NCBI GenBank assembly: GCA_016617855.1
Contig: JAECUM010001819.1
Coordinates: forward strand, 1 to 64,000
From: Megalonaias nervosa
Taxonomy: Eukaryota; Mollusca; Bivalvia; Unionida; Unionidae
Direction: 5' to 3'
DNA: 64,000 nt
In this document: piece by piece, positions 40,901 through 52,900 of the stretch
Numbering within the stretch: position 1 is the first letter of the stretch
Layout of the letters: every line of letters starts with the position of its first letter
Program-made: the position numbers and the translations under genes
Notes under the pieces: model-generated
Told to the model about the DNA's origin: nothing
What the model saw: the letters and a program-made list of their open reading frames with translations, nothing else
Database searches by the model: none

Positions 40901-43900
40901 GGAGTTTTCACTAAAACACTTATTATGATATCTGTTTAGTCGAATGAAAAATATAGCTGATCTGACATCAGTATGGCCACCATGGCATCCATGTTCAAAC
41001 TATTTTTATCACTTCTCCTCCTGAAATGGATGGTCAGATCAGCATGAGGTTTTGACTAAAAGACTTCTGACGATGTCAAGTTTTTCTTAAATAAAAATGT
41101 GGCTAATCAAACATCCAGTAGTGCCACCATGGTAGTCATCTAAAAAATCTTGCTATCACCACTCCTTTTAAATGAGTGGTCATATGAGCATGTGGTTTTC
41201 ACTAGAAGACTTTTGTTGTTATCTAGTTGGTTCTAAATGGCCATCTTGAAAATCTTTTTTATTGCTACTCCTACGTCGATGGTCATATCAATGTTGGATT
41301 TCGCTGAAAGACTTTTTATGATGTCTAGCTGGTCCTCAACAAAACTGGTGCCAATCTGACATATTCAACATTTTATTGCAACTCTGCCAGGAAAGAGTCA
41401 TACTGACATGTCACCAGAAGACTCATATGATGTCCAGTTGGATCTAAATTAAATTCATGCTAATCTGACCTACAATATGGCTGCCATACAGTGGCCATCT
41501 TTAAAGTGTGGTTATTGCTACTCCTGATGAATGGATGGTCACATCAACATCAGGTCTTCACTAAAAGACTTCTTATGATGTCTAGTTGGTGTTAAAGGAA
41601 ATTGGTGCTAGTCTGACATACAATGTGGCCACCACAGCAGCCATCTTGAAAATCTATTTATTGCTAGGTGTGTTTGGATGGACGTATCCTGAAAATACCA
41701 TTATCTCTACTTCTCCTAACTGGATGGCTATATTACCATGTGGTTTTCACCAGTAGACATCTTATGATGTCCAGTTGGTCCTAAATTAAATTGGTGGCAA
41801 TCATACCCCAGAAATCTTGTTGTCACTACTCAGCCTGAATGGATAATCTTTATAACATAGAGTTTTCACCAAAACACTTCTGATGATGTGTGCTTCTTGT
41901 AAATTGAAAATGATGTCAAGCTGATCTCCAGTATATGCACCACAGCAGCTAATTTGAAAATGTTCTTATCATTGAAAAATAAATGAGATGGTTTCAAAAC
42001 TCCACAGTTAAATGGAAGAAATGGTCTTATCTTGAATTCATGGAAATTCTTTTTACCCATTAGAGCATCAGACTCTTTGAGGGACTCTTGTTTTCATGGT
42101 AAAATCTCTGTTAGTACTGCACCAATACAACAAAAGCATGTCTCTGTGACCAACATTTCACATTTTTCTGGCCTAGCTTAAGGATTTTGAGGGTCCATGG
42201 GGTGGTTGAGTGGTCAATGATGTCTTACCTATTTTCCCATGGGTCAGTAGTTCATCCCAGTGTTCTCCCAGGTTCTTCATCCACTAGATATACATGATGC
42301 CATGTGTAGCATATCATGTGCTGAAAATGGCATTAAGACTACAACAACATCAGATTTAGTATCTGGCTCATGACCAAATAGATTTTTTGCACCCTCTATA
42401 TATACTGTTATTCCCAGAGTCATGAAACTTGGTGATGAGATGCATTTTGATGAGTACATCACCCTTATCAAAAAAGCAGCTCATTGTGACCTATTGTGTA
42501 TGCTTCGTTAACTTTGGTTCAATTTTGTGTTTTAAACTTGTTTCTGGTGCTCTCTTCGTAGTGTGATCATCAACCTAGATGACTGTATGCATCTCTATTA
42601 GTAATTTATTTGGTTCTGTATGAAACTTGACAGTTGGATACATCTGTTACTATTCCACTCATACACCCATAGATGGTCACTGGGACCTACATTTTATGCA
42701 TCACTAAGATGGGTTAAGTATTTATGTTTATGATCACATAGATTCTTTGATTGCTTGGCCTATATACATCCAAGCCTACTCAGAAGACCCTTTTTGGTCA
42801 GTGCAGTTGGAAGTAGGAATATGTGTATTTGGTGGTAAACTTTCCATATTAATGACTTTATATTGTATATTGAGATATGTTACTCGCAACAGTTTAACTG
42901 AGTATTTTGCATGTGAATGAGTTTAGGAATTAGAAGTATTGACTGCAGCCTGCATGCATTTCATGTGAGGCCAAAACTAATGTGTCTAATTAGCATTGAA
43001 TAATATTTATTAAGGTCTACAGTGAAATGCTGCAACCCTGTAGTAATTATTGTTTCTTTTTATTCATCTGTCTTTCCATCCACACTTACTGCACAGAATT
43101 GTATGCTATTTGGTAGTTGAAATGCCTATCACATGTAGTTGTGCCATTGAAAAGTTTTTGTTGTTTTGGGTCCAATTTTGATGGAGTTATTTCTGATTTT
43201 TGATAATATGCACATTGTTGCATAGATAGAGATGTGACTTTTGTGGGTTTAGCCTTCTCATCTCACTTTTTGATGGAGTTATGGTCCATGACATTTACCT
43301 TCGTATGATAACATGGGCTATTACTTGTAACCTGCATAGGTAGTGAACCATAAAACATATTTTGCTGTAATTTGGTATGAACATTATGACATGGATTGAA
43401 TGTACCTTTTATTGATTTTGTGACATCTATGCAATATTTGGATAAATTTATGGCCTTTGTTGAGCAGATTCTTTTCTTGACATGCAAACTTTGAATGATG
43501 CTTGCAGTCACCATAGCTGAAGAAATATTGAACATATTCTGATTGAATTTTGTCAGGGCATTGTCTCTTAGACCTTGATTTGACTATATGCATTTTGTCT
43601 CATCTACTCCATCTTTTTTTTGATAGATTTATGGCCCTTGTCGATTTACTCCATATCTTTACATGGGATGTTGCATGCCATAGCCTCTAACCACCCATCT
43701 TTTGGTCTTTTGTAGCAAATTGTTGTGAGTGTGACCCTTTGCAATGCATCCATTTCTGATAACTCTAGTTGGGACTATCTTAATCATGTTGTATATTTTT
43801 AGAAGTTTTAAAAATTAGCACTGTGACTTTCAACAAACACTGCCTCTGTTCCTGGATGCAAAAATTGTGTTCAGTGGACATAAACAATGCTGAATATTAT

Positions 43901-46900
43901 TTACTTACCTTGGGAGATCTGTCAAAAGGTCTTAAATTCATTGAATGTGAAACTAAACACCTTATTGTCCTTAACAAACAAACATCCCACAAGCAATACA
44001 GTTGTTTTAAAATCGATTTAGCATGGTTCCCTGACCCACCCTTATCTGCACCATATAACATCTAGACTTAGTGAGACATGGGACCAAATAGTAGTGTTAG
44101 GTTAAATTAATACTCCTGAGTGACAATTATATGCTGTACATAATCACTTACAAGTCAACTGCAAACTGCACAGAGCAGATCTGCTGTTGCATAATATGCC
44201 AGCAGATCTTGGTCTATATGGTTTGCTAGGAGTAATCAGTAGAACAACTACTTTAGATAGATTGACATGCTTAAGCACCATTTCAGATACTATTGCCTAA
44301 TGTAAAGTTGATTCATGTATACAGTCTAAGCAGTAGTGTACTGTCATTCTAAAAGTCGGTCACTGTGATCTACTTTTCATGCTTCAGTGACCATATACAC
44401 TCTTTATCGTTAGGTCAGTTTCTGGGTCATGTTTAGTGATAGTGATGAAACTTTATGTGCATACATCCTTGGATGCACAAAATATATACTTTGACTTCAT
44501 TTGGCAGCAGTCAAGGCATGTGTTTGTTACAAAGACAAATCTTGTCAGAAACTGTTTTTCCGTGGATGTAAAATTAGATAAATTTTAAAGGACACAGAGA
44601 AGCAGGATTACACTGCTTTTCTGTTAATAAGTGGTGGGTGACAAGCTTACATTTTCTCTGATACAACAGAGTTTGCTTCAGCAAGAAAAGTGTTTCTTTT
44701 TATTGTAGGAGGATGCTGATACAAGATTAGCAGTTCAGGAATCTCTGTCACTAATGGCTGGAGCTCTCAGAGATCTCAGTGAGACCAATCTCAAGCTGAT
44801 GGAGGCCCTTATCATGCAAAACATTGACAAGGTAATCATAATTAACAAGGCAGTCATGCTAGAGCATATTGAAAGGTGATACATTATGTAGGTCAGTCTG
44901 TGATTTTGTTCATTAATTAAGCTGGTTTCAGGTCGGAAGTTTGTCTTGTTATGTAGAATTGAGGTGTAAGTCTTTGCAATGTTATCAGATATCATATGCA
45001 GTTAAAATCATCAGAACCTGGCCTTTTGCATTCAGGATTTCTTGAAACTACCTGGCTGTCTATCTGTGTTATGTATCCTTCCCATTGTCATTTTTAGACT
45101 ATAATACCCAGTCTGAGTATCTCAGTTAAGGGCACCCCTTCTACAAAAGTGCTGTGGCAAGAAATTGAAGTTATTTATCACTTTTCTTACTAATCAGCCA
45201 TAAAATATTAAATCACTTCAACGTTTCAATTTATTTCCATAGTGTTGTACCCATGGGCAAGGGAAACTGTGTCCCCATGACCCTCAATTTAGTAGACACA
45301 CAAAATTTCAAAGGGACAAAATAAATACTGTCAGAGATTGTGAATTTTGTAATTCAAAGCTCAAAATGCATATGTACATTTTGCATCATGTCTTTCTCTG
45401 CTATCCACAGCCTAAAAGCAGGTATGAAGTCATAATCCTTAACTCTTGGACCATTTAGACAGATATTCATCAAACACTTCAATCTCTCTTCAGATAATCT
45501 GTTGTATTTTACTGTCTTTGTGCCATTTTTCTGCTAAATCCACGTTTATATGTAGCTCTTTTGAGAGGAAAGACATCAATAAACTTTACTGACTTTAGCA
45601 AGATTTTAAGTTTGAACCCTGATTGGCTGCAAGCATAAGGGTGGACAACTATACTTGGAATAGTGAGCATTTCTAACTGCTTCTTTCACAAGCTTCCATT
45701 TATCAGGTACCACTTTGGCATCCAGTACTGGCTGGAATTGAAATTGACATAGGTTTTTCCCAGCACCATCATGGTCAAGAGTCATCTGAATTTTATTGTT
45801 GTCATGTGACAGTAAATCATCGTGTGAAACAAATGAGATAACACTCATTGTTAATATTCTTCTGATGTGAGTGAGTGGGTCTCTGTTGGAAATTTTGATT
45901 TGGTAAATTTTGAGTAAAGGTTTAGAGACTAAACAATGTACATATGCCTTCTAGTGGCAGTTCCAGTATTCTAAGATATTAGCAATTACCTTAATGTAAT
46001 CTAGGCACTGGTTAGAATTCATTACATAATATAGTTTCTGCTGTGCTTATTTGAAATCAAAGGGCCAAAATACATTCACATTTTATGATAAACCTTAATT
46101 ACTGTACATTGTATATTGTGATTATTTACTGTCAGTAGGCTAACTGTATATTTTATGTGTGAATGAGTAGATATTAGAAACGTGAACTGGAACTGCATGG
46201 TTCATGTAACGCCTCCCCTGTAGCAGCTAATCAAAGTTACTGTTTGTTGTAACAGTGGTCGTACACTGGTGTCGTTCCAGTGTTACTCAAAGACTGTGAC
46301 TTCCTTCCATTAAAATCTGACTTATAGGGTGGACAATAATAATAGCTTCTGATGCAGATTTTGTCAAATATGATTTGAAAGAAAAATTAGAAACAAGAAA
46401 TAATCCCTGGTTTTTAGTTCTACTGGTCATAGACCAGAAGACTTATGGTCTGGTCTGTCATCCATTGTTTCTGTCATAAGATATCTGTTATCAGCCTGTC
46501 ATTCCTTTGGCACAATTGTTATTGCTATTCCTCCTAAACTACTAGGAGGAGTGCCATGAAACTTCACACAAATCAGTTTAGTGAGTCCTAAATGAAAATG
46601 GTGCTGATCTGATGTCTATTGCATGGATCATCATATTAGTATGGGGTTTTCAGTAAAGACATCTTATAATCTATAGTTAATATCTAAATGAAAATGACAT
46701 TGATCTGACTTACAATATGGCCACTAAAATGGCAATCTAGAAAATCTTGTAATGGCTACTTCTTCTTGATGGCTGGCCACATCATTTTTGTTCTTTCACC
46801 AAAAGACAACTTGTGATGTCTGGTTGGTCCTACATGGAAATTGTACCAATTGTTGCTTTTACAAAACAGAAAGTCACATCAGCATAGGGTTTCCATCAGA

Positions 46901-49900
46901 AGAGTTCTTATGCTGTTTTGTTGACTCTATGTGATGTCTTGTTGGTCCTAAATGAAGATTGTTCCAATCAGACATGCATAGCAGCTAATTTGAAAATTGT
47001 GTTATTACTGAAGAATATTAGAGATGGTTTCAACACTAGCAGTGAAGAGGAAGAAGTGGTCTTATCTTGAATTCTTGGAAATTCTTGCTGGCCATTAGAG
47101 CATCAGTCCATTTGAGGAACTCTTGTTTAACTCACCTAACCATTAGGCCAAGTGAGTGTATGCTATAATCCGTTGTCTGTTATGTATCATCTGTTCACAA
47201 ATTCCTCTCTAAAACCATTTGGCCAGTTTATAGAGAGCATTCTGGCATCAACTATTTTCAGATTTGTTCAGCAGATGCTTATCCATCATCAAATATGGAC
47301 ATGATTACTAAAATATAAAACCTTTAAATGTACTTCTCAAAAGCAGCTCAACAGAAATTTGACCAGATTTGATTTGAAGTATCCTAGCGTGAAGGGTTTC
47401 TAAGTTAAAATATCACATTTTTGTATCACACGATGAAATATAACTGGTATTAATATAGGAAAAGAAAATATCCTCCATTTGTTGTTTTATGCCACATGGA
47501 TCACTTTAATCTGTATTTATTTTCTGCCTGATGAAATAATATTAACAATGGCTGCTGGATGCTTCAGAAAGCTGTATAGAGGTATGCTATATAACTGACT
47601 GTTTATTATATTGTTGTTTTAATCTGTGCTTTGAATTGAAATAGGATTGAAGAAATGTTGCAATTACAGTAAGAGTGTCAAAAGTAGTTGTGTACACTTT
47701 TGAACTGTATATGAGCCTTTAGAAGGGAGATAAGTAATAATCTTAAATATTCAGTTGTAGAAAACTTTTGATAGTTGCATTGCAGTTGGGAAAGATTATT
47801 GAAAAATTACCTTTAGCAATATTTTTAAGTAAAGTTTGTGTTTGTTTACTGCTTTATGAGATCTTGATTAGAAAATAATGGCTTACTTTAAACTTTGGTC
47901 AGATTTTTCAGCCCTATCTACAGTAAATTATATCACATATTGTAGCTCATATTTACACATAAAGGGTTTGAATTGGTAGGGTGAGAAGAACAGAGTCCAG
48001 TGCAGATGCTTTTGAAAATTATGATAAATCAGTTAAAAACATGCAGCAGAGTGAATAATTCATGCAACTCATTTGGAGTCTCTCAGAACTAAATTAAGCA
48101 AAAATACATCCAAAATCCTTGGAAAAAATATAAGCCTCAGAGCCAGTAAGCCAAAACAACCAAAAAGTATTATTTCTGCTGGCTAAATGGACTGTCAGAA
48201 AACAATTGCTTTGCAATTTTTCCCTGTGTAACTATTTTGATACAGTGTTAGGCTAGTGATAAAAGACACACACCATATGATACAGGTCATAGCTGGGGTC
48301 CCTCCAACAGCGAGATGCAAGTAACAGGGCATAAACATGTCTTCTTTAGCTGGTAATAAGAATGGTAATAAATATACTTACATTGATGCATCTTGAATTT
48401 CCTCAAAATGTACTTTATTAGTTCTGCAGATCCAAATGACATGTCCTACAAAACCTGATACACACTGAAACTGTACTGGAATTTCGAGTACATTTCCAAC
48501 TAAAATCACTTCCTTCAGACTGTACTGAATTGACCCAGTAATCCAGTTAATCATAATCAGAAAAGCAGAATTGAGTTGGATCAACATAAAAACAAAATTC
48601 ATCTATTCCACATCAAATGGCAATGCTGTTGCAGTGTGCATTTATTCACAGTAAGACTCTTAATTTCAATTTTAAGCAGACCAGAACAATAATTCTTTTG
48701 AAACTACTGTCAAGCATGCAACAATTTTCAAAGGTCGCTGGGTGGTGCTATGTCTACATTAATATTGTTATTTTGTATTGATGAATCTACGGTTGTGTAT
48801 TTATTTTTTAATTCAGCATAAATTCAGTTACTTTGTTCTTGTAGTGTATTGTTTTTATAAGAAAACGAGTATATAATAAAAAGGTTACTGCATTTGTATG
48901 GGAAGATATGAACTCATTTTCTCAGAATAATACCTCACTCCCACAGGTCATACAGTATTATTCCAAAAAAACTGTTTCATATTTTCCCATACAAATGCAG
49001 TAACCTATATTTACTGATTTGTTATGTAAACTCTAGATTTTGTAAATATGCTGGAAGATACTAATATGTGTTGGAGTTTTTTAAAATATGATATCAAATT
49101 AATCTCAGATTATCTTGAAACTTGTTAAATCTACCAAAAGTTTCAACTGATTGAAAACCGGTCTTATCCTCAGAATCTAATGTACAACTTAATGGTACTG
49201 ACTATTATTGCTTTCAGTTTAAGCACTTACATACATGCAAAATAATGCTGTCCCTTATTATAATGCAGGAGTTGGAATCCATAATTGCTTACTGTGTTAT
49301 GTACCAGACTGTGTTATATGAAGAACCGTGAAATGTATGAAACAGTGATATATAGAGAACTGTGATAGGTACAGATGTATTAGAAATAGCATAATATTCT
49401 GAACTGCAGTATGTCATTTACTATCAAAATATGATAAATAATCATGTTATGAAAAGGAAATGAAAATATATGATTAAAGTTCACCTGGTTTTCTTTCAAC
49501 CCCTATTATTATACATTGGTATGATTTTTGTCATGGAGTCCATTGTGGTATCATGTTATATCCATAATTGCATTATAATGACGTGTGGTATGCCAAGGAG
49601 AGCTGTGCTGTGCATCAAAAACATTGCTGATTGTGGAAAAGAATGTGAGGAACTATCCATTGCAAAGACTACTACAAAGCAAACTTTTTGATAAATATCA
49701 AATTTTCAATACATTTTACATTTAATCAAACTGGTTTATCTCAGGCAATTCATTTTCCTTTACAGCTTGGTAATCAAGAAATTAATTTTAGATTACAGTC
49801 CAGGTGCTTCTCCCAGAGTTTCATTTGTACACATTTTATATGAGATTGCAATAAGAGACATGGTACTTTTTCACTTTTACTTGAGAAAGAGTTATCTTTT

Positions 49901-52900
49901 CTTACAGCCTGAGCCCCAGGCAAGGATGATGGCAGTGCAGTATGCCTTGAAAGTGTTCCACCAGATCATATACCTTCTAGATATGTCCTGCTCTTGGCCT
50001 GTGGGGACAAGTAAGTACAAGACTTGTTGTAAATTGCCACAGATATATCATATGACAAGAAATATTTCATGAAACTAATTTGCAGATTTTACAAGTTTAG
50101 TCTTCCTGAGAACATTAAACACAAATATATTACTTGCATTATTTCCTATTACTAATTGATCCATTAAGATGTAAATTAGAGATTCAGTCATCCAATTTTA
50201 ATGATATTTTGTAAATATTTACAGCAGAAAATAACCCTTTGTGTCGCATACCACATGTTAAAAGACCACAAAGTAGCAATCAAGTCTTGCTTGCTTTGAT
50301 GAGAGAACTCATGAGTTGTCTTATTTATTGGAGATTTACTGTACATTAAATTTTCTCAGTTAAAACCACTGATCAGTTCAGGTAAAAGTAATATAATTCT
50401 AGTTGTCATGAATTGACTGTAGTCTCTGACATGTGATTGGCTGTAACTGACACATGATAATGTTATGTACTTTTTTCACATTGGTAAATTCTGAGGACTA
50501 CGTCTGGTTCTTAACTGATTTCCATTGTACTTAAGGCCAGGCTTGGTTTATATAAACTCCATAATAATGAAAAGAACAATTCACCCCCTCCCTTCATGAC
50601 TTTGGATCAATTTTCACAACCCCAGATACAACCTCAGATTAGAAGTTAAAACACTGTAATTGCATAGCCCTTCCTGCACTACAACATTCAACTCTGCAGC
50701 CAGACAAATCATATGGTGTGCTTTAGAAGCATAAATTATTTCATTTTGCATAGGTGTTGTGTTATGTGATGTCATGATACTATGCCGTAAGTGCAGCCGC
50801 TCTCACAAAAACTGGACATGATTTATGTTTTGAAAGATCATAATGCATAGAAAGCAAGCACAATGAATGCTAAACATGTAAAGTATATTTGCTTCAATAA
50901 AATGTGACACTCGTGAACTAGTGCTGTGATTCCATATGGTCTAAGTCATTCTAGTTGGGGTGGTTAATACACTTAGTTCCACATCAACAGTGAATGAAGT
51001 GGATCAACATTCCTTGATAGCAAAAATTTGTCTATATATTCTGGAGCCATGCAAACAGGCTAATAAAAAAAACTATGTACTGCCAAAGATTGAATTTGTT
51101 GATGGACTCTGCTGATTTGATGACAAAAAAAGGAGGAAAATTGGAATTATAAGGATCATTGAAGCGTACATTTTACCAATAACTCAGAGCTGACATAAAT
51201 TCCTTCACTTTGTTAGCGATAAGGTAATATTTACACTTCAATATTGACCCAGCCATGTTAATTTAATTCTATAATAAATGTATAAATTGGGAGATTGTCT
51301 TATTTCTGAAGATAAGTTTTACAAAGAAAAGGGGAATGAATACATGTTGTGCTAGGTTTCATTGATGAGCTGGGGTGGGGTTGGGGTGGGGCAGTCACAT
51401 TGAAACATTTTGACTGTAAATGCATATACTTTCGTAAGTCATACAGAAAGTATCGCTTTTTGCCTTCTTCTTTCAGGATGGCTTAACATTGACAATCCCA
51501 TTTAATTTATCTACTGCTTCACAGTATTTATCTTGTTTCAGAAAAGATGACATACATATTGAGGCATCTAAAGCTCTTTCTGTTGTGCCAAAAGAAGCTT
51601 CCACTAGTGTGACTAACATGGATTTGGATACCAAACCAGTCTTTCCAGACTTTTCACAAATGGCCAAGTACCTCAAAGATAAGGTAAAGTTTTGTTGTTA
51701 CTAAGACCAATAAGCATTGTACAAAAAAATAGAATACAGAGCACTAAACTTCATTGAACACTTTCATTCAGTTGAAGTGAAACTTGATAGGCAGCGGTAC
51801 TTTTTTATAAACTCACTTTAGGAGATATATAGCATCTTAGTTGCATCCATTTATGTCCTTCTCTATCCGTTCATGCATCCATCAGTTGATTCTCATTGAC
51901 ACCTAAAGTCTGTCTACACTGTTTGAAAGAGGTGATCATATTTGGCATGATGGTTCTTGAAAATGAATAGATTACATCCTTTTCAAACTCAGTGCATCCA
52001 TCCATCCATTTTCCATCTTTCATCACCCTTTGCTACTACTCTAGAGGCCATATTTGTAATATGCTTTTGATAAAATCATGGAATATATTCTTATATCATC
52101 AAGATCCCAGATGACTCCCATAATAAGTGAGATCTATGCATATTAATGAAGTGGTCATGCATCAGATTGGTTGAGCTTGTAACCACTGTGGAGGCCATAT
52201 TTGTGGCCCAGTTTTGATCAGACTTGGAATTCAAGCAGATATCACCAAGATGTCAGAAATGAATTCCATAATGAGTAGATGTCATGCATGTTAATGATGT
52301 GATCATGCATCTGACTGAACTTTGAACTACTGTAAAGACTTTAATTATGATCCAGTTTTGATTAAACTTGGTAAATAGTTTTATATCATCAAAATGTTGG
52401 ATGAGTTGTATTATGGGCAAGGTCTCATGCATAGTAAAGAGGTGACCTTGCATCTGACTGACTGAACTTGATACCTTATATAGAGACTGTGTTGTTGGAT
52501 AGAATTTTGAGCAAACTCAATAAATCCACTTGTATCATCAATATGTGTAATGAATTTGCTTGTGAGCAAGATCCGTGCATTTTAATGACTGAGTTTAGCA
52601 ACACTCTGGCAAGTCTCTAATTCTGTTTTTTGATAAAATGTATGGTTAAATTGTTTTATATCATGAAGATGTTCTTTTGAGACAATATTTCTCATCCAGT
52701 GTCAATAAAACTTGGTCAGTAGGTTTATTTCAACAAGATCATGGATTACTTTATTTATGAGCAAGAGATACCCTTAAAAATTACGCCTTTATTTTTGGAA
52801 AGAATTTTTATCAGATTACGGTAAAATTGGTAAAATCAACATTATATAAAAGTTTGGAGATAGTTTATGTAAAGTTGTATTCTTGTTATACTACACAAGC

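Noticed and set aside
48378..48602. Minus-strand 74-codon frame as a possible nested gene
   Set aside because: No recognisable family, promoter or splice context. Similar weak frames occur by chance in AT-rich introns.
51477..51541. Extension of exon k to the upstream acceptor at 51476
   Set aside because: It is open but enters in phase 0, which does not fit the normal donor of exon j. The extra residues have no ECM29 counterpart. Kept only as a possible cryptic site.
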